Notes under the pieces: model-generated
Databases searched by the model: none
What the model was told of the DNA's origin: nothing
Seen by the model: the letters and a program-made list of their open reading frames with translations, nothing else
NCBI RefSeq assembly: GCF_963678635.1
Contig: NC_087066.1
Span: forward strand, 23,985,609 to 24,049,608
Origin: Symsagittifera roscoffensis
Taxonomy: Eukaryota; Xenacoelomorpha; Acoela; Convolutidae
Reading direction: 5' to 3'
Length of the DNA stretch: 64,000 nucleotides
Part shown: positions 46,100 to 59,278 of the stretch, piece by piece
Numbering within the stretch: position 1 is the first letter of the stretch
Layout of the letters: each line of letters opens with the position of its first letter
Program-made: the position numbers and the translations under genes

Positions 46100-47344
46100 C
46101 GGGGTCCTCTACAAAAGAGGTTCCCAAAGGATGACTGGCGGCCAGTCCTGTAGACGGTTGTCCTTGCAGCCGGACGTAAAAAGATCCTTAGTCAGCTGCA
46201 TTCGTCTCAAACTAGTGGAGGACATTTCGCAGTCAAAAAGACGCTAGCTAGGATACGCCAGCGATTCTAGTGGCCTATGATGAGGACCGACGTGGAAAAG
46301 AAGGTCCAACGGTGCCTGACTTGCGCAGCCCGCAGTACCGGGGGCAAGAAAAGAGTTGCTGGACTGGTTCCGTTCAAGGTGGGAATTCGATTCAACACGA
46401 TGGCAGCAGATATTTTGGGACCTGTGACCCTCGCTACCCGGACAAGGGCGAAGCACATCTTGGTCATGACGGACCTTTTCAATAAGTACGTGGTTTCGGT
46501 ACCTTTGGTGTCAACCGAATCGGCGGAGGTAGCCCGCTAGATAGTAGAGAACTGGGTGCTGAAGTTCGGGGCTCCCAATGTGCTGCATACGGATCAGGGA
46601 AAGAACTCTGGGAGCAATCTCATTCTGGAGATGTGCCGACTACTAGGGATAGACAAGACACGGACCTCCCCCTATCACCCGCAGGGAAATGGCCAAGTGG
46701 AGCGTCACAACAGGGTGATTGCCGACGTCGTTTCGAAATACTGCGCCGACAACCCCAGGACGTGGGACACCGTTTTGCCCTACCTCAACTTTGTGTATAA
46801 AACTACGATCCACAGAACGACGGGAGCTACCCCTTTCAATTTGGTCCACGGGCAAGAGTGCCAATACCCTATTGACCTCTTCTACCCCAAACCCTACGAC
46901 GAGCTACCCACTCAAGACGGTCTGGTGGAATGGCTGGATGAGCAATTCAGGGACGCCCATAGTAGCGCCCGGGAGTTCCTAGGAACGAACCAGCGACGCC
47001 AGAAAGATCAGTATCGGAAAAGAGTTCACGGCAAACCCTACTTTATCGGAGACAAGGTTTGGGTGTGGGCCAAGGAGAAGATAAAGTCGAATAAATTCTT
47101 TCTACCCTGGGAAGGACCTGACGTGGTCCTGGCGAAGGTCTCCGAGGTAAACTATAAGGTGGCGAAGCCGACCACCCCAGACAAAATAAGGTTTCTGCAC
47201 TTTAACATGATCAAACCCTTTGTGGAAGAAGTCATCTGTCCCGAAGATGTGACACCAACCAAACGGCCTATTCCCTTTCCGATTGGAGGGATTCTTCGAC
47301 GACCCGGGAGTACAGGACGAAGATACGGAGCAAATGCAGGGTAA
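46100..47344 (+). pseudogene. Integrase (DD35E), interrupted by a stop and a frame change
   Basis: The zinc-binding HHCC region ends in CLTCAARS near 46320. The catalytic residues are Asp 46409-46411, Asp 46592-46594 (LHTDQGKN) and Glu 46700-46702 (GNGQVERH), spaced DD35E. A TAG at 46538-46540 interrupts the frame between the two Asp residues. An SH3-like C-terminal region follows (FIGDKVWVWAKE, PWEGPDVV). The N-terminal zinc region lies in a different frame from the RNase H frame. Confidence 0.88.
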
Positions 47345-47685
47345 CCAGCAAGAACTGAGGCCGGTGCGGTTGCCGGTACCCCCTTTGGCTCGACAGATTC
47401 CGGTCGAATTTGAGGTCCCTTATGAAACACCTCAGAGAAAGGAACCGGACCAGCCCGCGATCGATAGAGGGGAAACCTATGACACAGTGCTCGCTCGAGG
47501 TCGAGAGAGAAGCGGACCCCCTTATCCCTAACAAGGTGTGGGTGAACCCACCCTGTGAAGAAGTATTCAAGGAAGGTGGAGATAGACAGGGGACATTGGA
47601 AGATGGGCGGCCCACCCGCCACCGGCGTCCACCAGTTCGCTTTGGGATCGACGAATTTGGGAAGCGACAGCGCCGACCCAAATGA
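47283..47685 (+). pseudogene. Pro/Arg-rich tail between integrase and env
   Basis: Overlapping frames encode a Pro- and Glu-rich segment and end RRPPVRFGIDEFGKR, a basic tail often seen at the C-terminus of gypsy Pol. The reading frame changes at least once relative to integrase. Confidence 0.55.
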
Positions 47686-47930
47686 GAACTCCTTTTTTTG
47701 TATATTACTCCCCCAACCCTGAAGTATTCATGGATTCGATTACGAAGTAGTGAAGTAGCTATCTTTAGATTCAAGTTGAGGGGGGATAAGGGGTTATTGA
47801 TTTGGAAAAGTTAAGGTTTGATTAAATGCGGTGGATATGAACGGATTTAATGGGAATAGGATTGGCTCTTAATTGACCCCTGTCCCCCCTCTTACCTAAG
47901 TGTTGTTTAGATTTTGAAATTCAATCTGAC
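47686..47930 (+). other. Spacer before the env-like region
   Basis: There is no open frame. It contains TTGAGGGGGGATAAGG, a purine-rich run that resembles an internal polypurine tract. Confidence 0.4.
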
Positions 47931-49134
47931 TGTCGACTTTTGGCTGGTCGGGCTGGTCATTTTCCTTCTCCTCCGGACCTGGCCCTCCTCTGCAATGAAA
48001 GTTAACCACACGGCTGAAACAGCGTTCATGGTGGAGACCCCGATTATCATCGCGAGCGCAATGGAGACGACCTGGGTGACGATTCCCTTCCTGTGGTGCC
48101 TGCAATTAACCGAACACTCCTGGATATCGCATTCCAAGAACACCAATTTATGCTGGCCGAGCGATGGGCGGAACACAAAGGGAAGATTTGTGGGGACTTC
48201 CTAACTACCAGTGCCCTTCTTAACATTACCTACCTCGTGTTCAAGGGTATAGAGTACGAGATTGAGGAAATTGAGACTGTCCTGGCGGAGATGAGAAAGC
48301 GAGCGACGACTTTCGTTGACAACCGAGAGAGAGCGGCGGCACGGGACAAAAGATGGATCAAACCGGCGTTGGGCGGAGTCGCAGCAGCAATTGTCCTTGC
48401 TCCGATCCTGAAAGAAGGTTTCTGCCATTTCTTCTCCTTCTTTGGCTTTTGTGGAGACAACTCAGCAATGGATAGGCTTGGCAACGAAGCATCGTTTCTG
48501 GACGGGGCTTTTCGGTCGATAGTGTTGGAAACCGGGGAGAAGCTGCACCTTTCCTTTTGGGCCACTCCCTGAACAAGACCCAGACCCAATTGAAAAGATA
48601 TCACACGATTCGAATGCTAACCTCGAGCTCCTCCGTGGAATGCTACAACACTTAGTTGGAGGAGCGGACGACCAGCGGAGGAGCAAGAGCGCGTGCGACA
48701 ACTACAAGTGGAAATCGTTGTATAGTCAGTCGGTGAAGTTCTCTACTGTGGTAGCGAATCACTCACAGACTATGCACTCAATCAGGGCGGAGTTAACGGC
48801 ATTCAAGATGGCCGTTCACAACTACGGCTATATCCTGGACGATGCTCTGAGCTCCCTGACACAGTGATCGTGTCCGCAACCCTTGTACCCCCGGAAGTCT
48901 TAACGAGTATTTTAGATGGTATTTACTCAGATGGGATGCAGGAATCAATCCCGGGGGCAGAGTTGATGACTTACTACGGCTTCGAGCTAATCCAATTGAC
49001 AGTGATTACGGACTCATGGATAAACGTGATGATCAATATCCCCATGCACCACACGACAGGGCTACACTTGGTCTATCGAGCGACCCTATTGCCTCAACCA
49101 ACGGAAGAGGGATCTACCGCGACGCAGTACAAAC
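47931..49134 (+). repeat. env segment, tandem copy 1 (1204 bp)
   Basis: The unit begins TGTCGACTTTTGGCTGG. The next units start exactly 1204 and 2408 bp later. This copy differs from copies 2 and 3 at a few bases in its first 150 bp. Confidence 0.92.
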
Positions 49135-50338
49135 TGTCGACTTTTGGCTGGTCGGGCTGGTCATTTTCCTTCTCCTCGGGACCTGGCCCTCCTCTGCAAT
49201 GAAAGTCAACCACACGGCTGAAACAGCGTTCATGGTGGAGACCCCGATTATCATCGCGAGCGCAATGGAGACGATCTGGGTGACGATTCTCTTCCTGTGG
49301 TGCCTGCAATTAACCGAACACTCTTGGATATCGCATTCCAAGAACACCAATTTATGCTGGCCGAGCGATGGGCGGAACACAAAGGGAAGATTTGTGGGGA
49401 CTTCCTAACTACCAGTGCCCTTCTTAACATTACCTACCTCGTGTTCAAGGGTATAGAGTACGAGATTGAGGAAATTGAGACTGTCCTGGCGGAGATGAGA
49501 AAGCGAGCGACGACTTTCGTTGACAACCGAGAGAGAGCGGCGGCACGGGACAAAAGATGGATCAAACCGGCGTTGGGCGGAGTCGCAGCAGCAATTGTCC
49601 TTGCTCCGATCCTGAAAGAAGGTTTCTGCCATTTCTTCTCCTTCTTTGGCTTTTGTGGAGACAACTCAGCAATGGGTAGGCTTGGCAACGAAGCATCGTT
49701 TCTGGACGGGGCTTTTCGGTCGATAGTGTTGGAAACCGGGGAGAAGCTGCACCTTTCCTTTTGGGCCACTCCCTGAACAAGACCCAGACCCAATTGAAAA
49801 GATATCACACGATTCGAATGCTAACCTCGAGCTCCTCCGTGGAATGCTACAACACTTAGTTGGAGGAGCGGACGACCAGCGGAGGAGCAAGAGCGCGTGC
49901 GACAACTACAAGTGGAAATCGTTGTATAGTCAGTCGGTGAAGTTCTCTACTGTGGTAGCGAATCACTCACAGACTATGCACTCAATCAGGGCGGAGTTAA
50001 CGGCATTCAAGATGGCCGTTCACAACTACGGCTATATCCTGGACGATGCTCTGAGCTCCCTGACACAGTGATCGTGTCCGCAACCCTTGTACCCCCGGAA
50101 GTCTTAACGAGTATTTTAGATGGTATTTACTCAGATGGGATGCAGGAATCAATCCCGGGGGCAGAGTTGATGACTTACTACGGCTTCGAGCTAATCCAAT
50201 TGACAGTGATTACGGACTCAGGGATAAACGTGATGATCAATATCCCCATGCACCACACGACAGGGCTACACTTGGTCTATCGAGCGACCCTATTGCCTCA
50301 ACCAACGGAAGAGGGATCTACCGCGACGCAGTACAAAC
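49135..50338 (+). repeat. env segment, tandem copy 2 (1204 bp)
   Basis: It is nearly identical to copies 1 and 3. One private change is AATGGGTAGG at 49672 where the others have AATGGATAGG. Confidence 0.92.
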
Positions 50339-51542
50339 TGTCGACTTTTGGCTGGTCGGGCTGGTCATTTTCCTTCTCCTCGGGACCTGGCCCTCCTCTG
50401 CAATGAAAGTCAACCACACGGCTGAAACAGCGTTCATGGTGGAGACCCCGATTATCATCGCGAGCGCAATGGAGACGATCTGGGTGACGATTCTCTTCCT
50501 GTGGTGCCTGCAATTAACCGAACACTCTTGGATATCGCATTCCAAGAACACCAATTTATGCTGGCCGAGCGATGGGCGGAACACAAAGGGAAGATTTGTG
50601 GGGACTTCCTAACTACCAGTGCCCTTCTTAACATTACCTACCTCGTGTTCAAGGGTATAGAGTACGAGATTGAGGAAATTGAGACTGTCCTGGCGGAGAT
50701 GAGAAAGCGAGCGACGACTTTCGTTGACAACCGAGAGAGAGCGGCGGCACGGGACAAAAGATGGATCAAACCGGCGTTGGGCGGAGTCGCAGCAGCAATT
50801 GTCCTTGCTCCGATCCTGAAAGAAGGTTTCTGCCATTTCTTCTCCTTCTTTGGCTTTTGTGGAGACAACTCAGCAATGGATAGGCTTGGCAACGAAGCAT
50901 CGTTTCTGGACGGGGCTTTTCGGTCGATAGTGTTGGAAACCGGGGAGAAGCTGCACCTTTCCTTTTGGGCCACTCCCTGAACAAGACCCAGACCCAATTG
51001 AAAAGATATCCCACGATTCGAATGCTAACCTCGAGCTCCTCCGTGGACTGCTACAACACTTAGTTGGAGGAGCGGACGACCAGCGGAGGAGCAAGAGCGC
51101 GTGCGACAACTACAACTGGAAATCGCTGTATAGTCAGTCGGTGAAGTTCTCTACTGTGGTAGCGAATCACTCACAGACTATGCACTCGATCAGGGCGGAG
51201 TTAACGGCATTCAAGATGGCCGTTCACAACTACGGCTATATCCTGGACGATGCTCTGAGCTCCCTGAAACAGTGATACGTGTCCGCAACCCTTGTACCCC
51301 CGGAAGTCTTAACGAGTATTTTAGATGGTATTTACTCAGATGGGATGCAGGAAGCAATCCCGGGGGCAGAGTTGATGACTTACTACGGCTTCGAGCTAAT
51401 CCAATTGACAGTGATTACGGACTCATGGATAAACGTGTTGATCAATATCCCCATGCACCACACGACAGGGCTACACTTGGTCTATCGAGCGACCCTGTTG
51501 CCTCAACCAACGGAAGAGGGATCTACCGCGACGCAGTACAAA
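50339..51542 (+). repeat. env segment, tandem copy 3 (about 1204 bp)
   Basis: This copy matches the others until about 51540, where the sequence passes into the unique C-terminal env region. It has several private changes, such as CTGAAACAGTGATACG against CTGACACAGTGATCG, so it is the most diverged copy. Confidence 0.9.
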
Positions 51543-52749
51543 TTTTCAAACACCCACTTGTTGGTCTCCGAGTGACGAGACAACTTTGCCGGAAGTATCA
51601 GGCGATATCATTGCGACGCATTGTAGCGGAAGCATCCGCCTGAAACTGTGTTTCCGACCTTTTGCAATGTCACGAAGCAGCGCGTCGTCATGTTTTGCTA
51701 GCTTATTTTTCAACTTGCTCACGACTGCACTAAAGCTGTGCCCCCAAGAAGTCGTGGTGCTGCCCGAGACCCCCTCAGCTATTTACTTAGAGGACTCAAC
51801 TTACCTGGTCTACTCGCGGGATGCTGACTATAAGTTGTTCAATTACAGCAGAGGAGCGAAAGAGAGCGGAGAACCGATAAGGGGCTGTCGAAGCTGCTTA
51901 CTCCGCGCAAGCTGCGACGGACGTATCGAGACCCCGGACGGTGCTCTGGTACTAGTACCTGATCCGACAACAAGCCAGTACGAAACGGGACTAACAATCA
52001 CAATCCAGCAGCACCCGCTTATCCGAGCCTTGTTTGCCACATTGAACGAAGCGGAGAGAAACTTGCCGGGTGTGATGATACCGGAGGTTTTACGAGATCA
52101 GGCGTGAAGTGAGGTGGCGGAAGCACTTAGGCTCAATCTCATTCAGTTGCCCGAAGGGTCAAAGGACGAAGAGGCCCTAGCGGAGATCGTCAAACCTTTT
52201 GCGGACCAGATATTGAGGAAACATACACCTTTTCTTTGGCAAGCGGCCCGCAGTGGGCCGGTTCAGTATATGGCTGGAGTTATGATAGTATTGCCAGTCT
52301 TAGCGGTCCTAATTTACACCTACCGCCGATGTGCTACAAAGAGGGAGAAAAATGCGAGAAATATTTTTGGACGACGCCGACGAGACGGGTCGGACGATTA
52401 CAATTGGTGCGGGATGAGAAGGAAGGACGAAAGGGTTCCCCCACCGCGATACGATACGCCCTACAAAAAATCGGGGAGTAGACCAGCTAGTTACCCCCAA
52501 GTATCAATGGGAGACGATTCGTTCAGCAAGCAAATCTATCTGCTCCCAAGGATTCCCGAAACCCCGATGTTTGACGAAACGAGTACCTCGAGGATAACCG
52601 AAGCGAGCGGCTCGAAGAATACACCATTGATGGGAAGGGGCATGAGTTATGTCCGCAAGAAGTGGGGGATGCCCCCAACAACTGGACCGAAGGTAGGAAG
52701 AGTCATCACTGTGAAGGACACAAGTGTGTTAGGGGGAGTGTACTTGTGA

Positions 52750-53234
52750 GTGGGAGAGAAGGGCCAGTCCGGCCAGTCGTGAGATGAACTTTTGGAACAG
52801 ACTGTAACCTTTTCTTGTGTGTACCTGGATGTTAACTAGAGTTAGGTGCGATCCCACCTCGGGGCGCTGAACGCCCGACTACGCTTTGGTTTTAACTTAT
52901 CCTACTGAAACACAGGGTCGCACTGTCTAGAGTAAAACTTTAAGCAGTCAAGTCCCCATAAGGACCCTATCCATCGGTCTTTTACTAATTAGGTTTAGAT
53001 GTCTCGTTTCATGGGCAGGATATCACACGAGCGATAACAGGTCAGACATAAACTTAAGCAGCATAAGTAGTGTGGCGGGCGTCACTAGACGCCGAAGCCG
53101 GCTGAGGCAGAGACTTAGAGATCAAAGATGAATTCATTCCTTGACTACAAAAAGGCTATACTGATAAAGTATAAGCAATGTAATGATAAGGACAACAGCT
53201 TTATTCGGGAGAATAATAATCTAGGAGTGGAGAC
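52750..53234 (+). other. Untranslated region before the 3' LTR
   Basis: There is no open frame. The last bases before the LTR (AATCTAGGAGTGGAGAC) are purine-rich and stand where the polypurine tract should be, though the tract is poor. Confidence 0.5.
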
Positions 53235-54340
53235 TGTAGAATTGTTAATTCTAGACTTACCTAAGTACGTTTCGGACGAAGACCGGTAACGAGGGTTACC
53301 CTTATGGTACGCAAGAATTTCACTTTAGATTTGGTAGTCCAGATTAATGAATGAATTAAGTGAATTGTAGTATGTGAGAGCTAATCAATACAAAGTAACT
53401 CGGTATTGACAAATCAAAATGGATAAGTAGCAGAGTAAAAAATTGGTTAATTAAACATAACTCGGTTTGGAGGTGAAATTGGACTTGATATTTGCACAAA
53501 TTAGTTAGAGATGCCTATAATGAACTTGGAACTTAAGACTAGTGGCGTCAGAGGAAGATTTCAGGTACGACTTTGCGAAATGGGTACCAAAGTAAATGTC
53601 AGGACTTGTAGGGACGACATAACTCTAAATATAACTAAAATTCAAATAGACAAATATTATAGAGAATAGCAAGTAGCCTACCCTTAGGCAGAACAATTGT
53701 GCTGTGAGAGCGAACGGTTGGTTCTCAGTTAGTTAGAGAACAAAAATTGCTAAAGATAGAGATAACTAGTACTGAGATTATTTGGTTTCTCAATAGTTAG
53801 AGAATCAGGAATTGCGAGGTAAAGAGATCAGTCAAAGTACCTCAAATGAATAGTGATCCTTAGCGACACCATTAATTTCATTAGGTCGGACTGAGTGATT
53901 GAGCGGAATTACTGTAGGTATTCCAATAATTAAGGTTCTCTTGAAAATAGATAATTGTTGGCTAAGTTATGTGGAACTCGAATTGCAATTAGGCAATTGT
54001 GTTGATTGATCGCGGACTCTTTCCTTTTGATTAGATTACTAGATTATTTTCGGGCCGCCTAGACCCTTCTGCATTTGGTCCAATTTTTATCTGAATTTAA
54101 GTATTACTGGAAATTCTTGTGTTCGGCGAGAGTGAGCAAAACAGCCGCAAGAGAAGCATAGAATGGGGCAAGTAACAGAGTACAGTACAGAGTAGTTGCC
54201 ACCAACTTAACCCTTTCGGGATTGTGGATAGTAGTGACTCTTGGTTGCCCCGCTGAGTTCATTACCAAAGGGACCACTTTGCGGTGCCGTTAAGTTAGAG
54301 AGTGTGAACGGACCTAGAGAAGCAATCCCTGAAATCTACA
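53235..54340 (+). repeat. 3' LTR
   Basis: This is 1106 bp with the same ends as the 5' LTR. Early differences include TTACCTAAG for TTATCTAAG and TTCGGACGAAG for TTCGGGCGAAG. It is followed directly by the GTGAG target duplication. Confidence 0.93.
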
Positions 54341-54341
54341 G

Positions 54342-54359
54342 TGAGCACCTCGACCCGGG
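54342..54359 (-). repeat. Right end of the split CCCGGGT TIR element
   Basis: TGAGCACCTCGACCCGGG is the inverse of 39013-39030 apart from one base. Its first bases overlap the LTR target duplication. Confidence 0.7.
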
Positions 54360-57300
54360 AACCCTTTCAATCTGCAGGCTGATTCAGCAATATGGCAAAA
54401 CAGTCAAAAACAGTGAATCAAAAAATCTTTTTTTTCTGACTCTGTCAATCGTCCGACTGCGAAAACGGAGAGATTACTAATAATGGTCTACCTGCATCCA
54501 GCAGATTATCAGTGTCAAATTCAAAAATCCCTCAGCATTCAAATATGTTTTTAAAACATCCCTAGCTCAAACCTGTATATAGTAGTAGTTGAAATTTTTA
54601 GCAGCCCTGCAGTCAAGAACACGGTTTACCAAGTTAAATTTGTTTTATAAACAGAAAAATTGAACAAAATGTCTTCTAGAAACCATTTTTAAATTTATTA
54701 AATTTAATTAAATTGTAGAAGTGGGGCGGGTAAAGTGACAGTTGATATTCTTCAAGTGTGCCAAGTTTTCCGAGTTAGACAGTGAATTATCCGAGAAACC
54801 CTTGCGTGACTGGGAAGCAATGCGGATGTTCGTCTGTCCCGATGAGAGTCAACCACAGGTTGCGAAGCATACCATGCAACCCCATTTAAACGCTCCTTAA
54901 GATTTATGAAAACACTTAGCCACTCTCGGGTAATTCATTGTCAAACATGGAAAACTGGATGCAGCTGAAGAAATTCAACTGTTATTTCAATTCCCCCTCC
55001 ACCCCACTTCTAGAATTAAACTTTTTTAAATTAAAAAACTGGCTTGCTCAAATTTTCTGTTAATAAAATAAATTTAATTTGGTTACCATCGTTCTTGACT
55101 GCAAAGCTGCTCAAAGATACAATCAACTCTTTAGTGGTTTGAGTAGATATTAAATTTATCGAATAATGGACAGGCAAACGAACCCAACGAAACGAGATTC
55201 AAAAGCTCTGATCTTGAATATTTCAAAAACATATATGAACGCGAAGGGCCTTTGGAATTCAATACTGGTACTTATAGTTTGGGTTGCAAAGCTTCTTTTA
55301 GAAAACAAATTGCCTTTTCTCAGTATAATCGGAGAAGACATCAGTGAAATTGGTTTCGTAATTCAAAACCTCGAAACAAGTAGACACTTTGGAAGTTTTT
55401 GGCAAATCACATATATCATGTGCTCCACATTCCAGAGCTTCCACAATTTCCACTCAAATGCTCTTATTCGATCTCATGGCAGTTCTTGGTTTCTGCAGTC
55501 GGTCGATTGACTTAGTCTGAAGCATAACTTCTAACACAGAGTTTTATTGTAAGAGTTCTTAGTTCTATAACAAATGCTCGTTTGAATGATAGAGTAATGC
55601 ATAGTCCCAACGCGGGTCAAGGTTCTCAACAAAATCTGAGCATAAAATCAAACAAAGTCTGAAACAGTGCATAAAAAGTACAAATGAAAAAAAGTTTGAG
55701 AAAACAACCATTGAGGAAACAATGTTTGAGAGCATATACTGCTGATATGAATTATCCGTAAAAATCAAGTAAAATTCGCAGCCAAAAACAGACTTTTTGA
55801 TTTAGTTGACATGGACAAAATATGATAACAACTAAAATTTCTTAGAATTTTGGCATAAACGTAAAATGCGTTTTGTTCTGGAGCCTGTGGGCCCAAAAAT
55901 ATTCCCCAAGAACTTGCATTTGAGTTTTTTGGTTAACGAGCCTCTTATCTAGTTCATCAAAACTTAAGAATGTATAATCTTAATAAAAAATAATAAATTG
56001 TTTGCAAAGTAGATTTCATTTACTATAACTTTTTTTCTACATTTACAAACAAAAGAAATCTCATTGCGAGAACGCCGTGAAATTTGCAGCCCTTTTTCAG
56101 GCACTTCTGATCCTGCTATGACAATTGTTAATATTGATAATTTATCAATAAATCATTAAAAAAAGTGATTTAGTGAAATTCAAAAAGTTTTGAAGCAAAA
56201 AACGGGGAAATTTCAGCAGTATACCTACCTTTGACAGCTAAATTTTTTTAAAAATAATAATTCTACTTAAAAATGAGTTTAACTAGTTGATAATTTTCAA
56301 GAAGAAAATTGTCCAAAATTTCATGCTTTAAGATTTGTAATTGATATTCTGTACAGCTCTGAATCCAGGTTACAAAATCTGGGTAGTATCTTAGAGTAAA
56401 TTTGGAAAGTTTTCTAATTTGAACACTTATGAAAGTTTTTTTAACCTTTTGAATGCACTAGTATCTGTCTAGCTGAAACTCTCTTTTTCAAAAATGTATT
56501 CAAATTTTTCTCAGTTACAGCCTCCTGGACTATGGCCGATATGCACTCTTTTCTCAAAACCTTACATAGTAACTTAAATATTTCAAAAATATATAAATCC
56601 TTTACGAAGTATCTTTTTCCTTTTGCTCTCATTTTTTTTCTTAAAACAAACAGAAAGAATGAAATCTCCTTAAAACGTTAAAAATTGTTTTTAGATTAAA
56701 AAATTTGCCTTTTTATGTAGCAAACATAATTTTTGTGCTATCACACATTTATTTTATGGAAACAAAAAATTTTACCGAGCTGAAGTTTGTTGGGCGACAC
56801 AAGAAGCTCACGTCGATATAGGTTGGTCAGGAATTGAATCGGTAACTTCGTTGAAATGAGTGATTGACCTAAAAAACCAAAAACAAGGGTTTTAACTTAC
56901 TTTGGTACCAAAATTTCAAACTTCATGACACCCGACCTCTACGCGAGTTTGGTCGTTGTCATTTTTTAAGCTAAATATAACCCAGTTTGAGAAAAAGTTG
57001 CATATATTTTTCTTAACTACTTGCAACAAAAATAATCGGTTTTTTGTATGAGGAAAATTAATTTAAAAGCAAAACAAATGAAGTTGACCATATAGTAGAA
57101 AACGAAAAAAATGAAATAGGTTATACAATATATTAGATATGGTTCAGTAGACATTTTTTGAACAGAAATTGCACAAGCTTGCAAAAAGTTGTTTGAATAG
57201 CTGTATGCTCTACGTTAGGTTTAAATTGGGTCACGGGAAATTTTTGAGGATAATTTTGGCAAAAAAATAGCATGTTTAGAAAAATTCTTTAGAAAAAAAT

Positions 57301-59278
57301 TATTCCGATGAAAAAAAACATAACCAACAAATTCAACAACTAACGAAGTTTTATTTTAACATTAAATTTGATGAGACTAAAATAATTACAGGTTAAATAT
57401 CTCTTAAAATTAGTGACCGGCGCAACACAGCAAAAAATTTGCGTATTTTAATTTAAACAAACTCACTGCAATGACACCTAAATGAAGTTAAAAAAAAGAA
57501 ATTTTTCTGTGCCTCTACTAAAAAATAGACTACAAAATTTCAGAATGCTCTCAAGGTCGCCAATCATTTTACACGCTCGCCAATCAAAGGATCCCCCTTT
57601 CGAATTAGTGTATGACATCCATTTTTGGCCGATTTTCCCCCAAAGTTTTTCTAAAGGCGCCCAAAACTTTTTTAAAAATTCGTCATGAACCCTTTTTGAT
57701 TATTGCAAACTGAGCTGCGATTAAAAACAAATTTTCAGCGCTAGGAAAAGTTTTAATTTAGCGTTTTTTCGAGAGAAAACGGGTAGGAGTGGCGCTTTCA
57801 AAAAATTTCTTAACTCTCCAAAATTACTTTAAAAAAGCTATTTTGATTAAACTTCTGCACTACAGTCAGATTTTTGGAAAACAGGCCAAAATCTTGTAAA
57901 CTCGGCGACAAATTTTTCAGATCACAATTACAATTAACGAACACATTTTGCTCCTCAGTGAGCTGCGAAATTGAAACATGGCGTTTGATCTTGTTTTTTT
58001 TTTAAATTATCGTTTTCAATCCATGGCAACATCCAATCCTCTTTGTTTTACATCTGTTCTATTTATCGCACCGACATCTAATCATACAAGGATGTCTAGT
58101 TGCTGTGCCGACTTTGTTCATAAAAAACTACAAAACATTGTAAAAAACTAAAAATTCAATGAAAACTACCAAAAATTCTTTTTGTTTCCTCATTTTAGTA
58201 TAATTTTTGTTTCCATTGCGTGATGAAAGAAAAAATTGAACAAGAAGAAAGCCGGCCATTAATGAATATTTCTGAGAAGCTGGCTTCAAAACCTGAAAAA
58301 CTGACAAGGAACGTGTTTTGAAAAATTCAAAACAATCTTTTTTTTTGCACAAAAAAGTTTCAATTTTTACAAAATTTTATGGTCAAGGAAGCGCTTAAGG
58401 ATACCATGGCCAAGGATGCGCTCTCGACAACCCAATGTATTTTTGTAAAATATGATTATGGATGGAAAAACAAAAATATTTTAGTGTTCGGAACAATCAA
58501 TTTCTTGTTTTTTTCTTGTTTGCTCTAAAAGTTGTAATCTCTGCTTTTGTATCATATCGTTTTGTCAATTAATAGAGTTTTTATTTGCTAGAAACTATTT
58601 TGTTTTCAAAATCGGAGGTTGCAGGGTTAGCTTTTGTTAAATTTTGTTCGCGGAAGTCACATCAATAACTGCCAGATGCAACGTTTTGTCTTTATCTCGT
58701 ATCAAGTTCCATAAAAAAAAATATAACAAAAACTTACGGCTACCTGCTCTGGGGTTTCATGGAGTGTAGTCGCTTACATAGGAAATTCTTTGTCAATTTC
58801 TGTGAAAAAGAAAAGCCCAATTGGTTTGCTCAATTTGAATTGAATACTCGATAGAAATGGATCTTTTTGAAAATTTTTGTGAAAATAATTAAAACGTTAT
58901 ACTGGATTATGTTTTCTATTCAAAACCTTGTCTCACATCGGCAAACACAGTGCAGTGTTTTCAAAACTGGATAGTTGTTTTTGGATAAAATTGCGTTGCA
59001 TTTTGCATTAAAAAAAAAGCAAAATTGAGATTCAGTCTGGCTAAAAAAATAATAGTTTTAATTTTATAACTTCATTTTTTGCAATGCATTTTTAGCGTCC
59101 AAATTTTGCTGACCTATTTTCTCTGCCTCCTTTATCCAAATTATATCCCTTTTTCAAACAACTTGACTATATTAACCGTTCAACCCGTAAAATTGAGGTC
59201 ACCCATCACTTCCACAACCATCGCCACCTTTATTGTCTTATTGAACGCCCCGCACAGATGCAGGTGCGGGTAGGTTCA
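54360..59278. other. AT-rich DNA without a supported gene
   Basis: Only short frames occur. The longest (55166-55510, 114 codons, plus strand) shows no domain. The block at 57.56-57.70 kb is a relative of the repeat at 7.9 kb (TCTAAAGGCGCC). Confidence 0.45.

Larger units (their letters stand above)
47931..52749 (+). pseudogene. env-like third ORF region, triplicated and broken
   Basis: The position after integrase fits env. The region contains a signal-like hydrophobic segment (47940-47990), and a helical part followed by a basic stretch and an Ala/Val/Leu-rich segment that could be a fusion peptide (48340-48420). Near the end there is a membrane anchor (about 52262-52325) with an Arg-rich start to a long cytoplasmic tail. 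Frames change several times per repeat unit. An in-frame TGA at 52105-52107 separates the last two long frames (51586-52107 and 52114-52749). I infer a former envelope glycoprotein. No close family was identified by eye. Confidence 0.6.
39793..54340 (+). mobile_element. Ty3/gypsy LTR retrotransposon with env-like region, defective and internally rearranged
   Basis: The element is 14548 bp, bounded by LTRs of 1104 and 1106 bp with TGTAG...CTACA ends and a 5-bp target duplication GTGAG (39788-39792 and 54341-54345). The order of coding remnants is gag, protease, RT (first part), gag and protease again, RT (second part) with RNase H, integrase, a Pro/Arg-rich tail, and an env-like region. RT before integrase identifies Ty3/gypsy. 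Many stops and frameshifts interrupt every reading frame, so it cannot make a full set of proteins. GC content is near 50 percent, clearly above the host flanks. Confidence 0.93.

Noticed and set aside
55166-55510. 114-codon plus-strand frame starting with ATG
   Set aside because: It shows no recognisable domain, no splice context, and base composition like the flanks; it is not distinguishable from a chance ORF.
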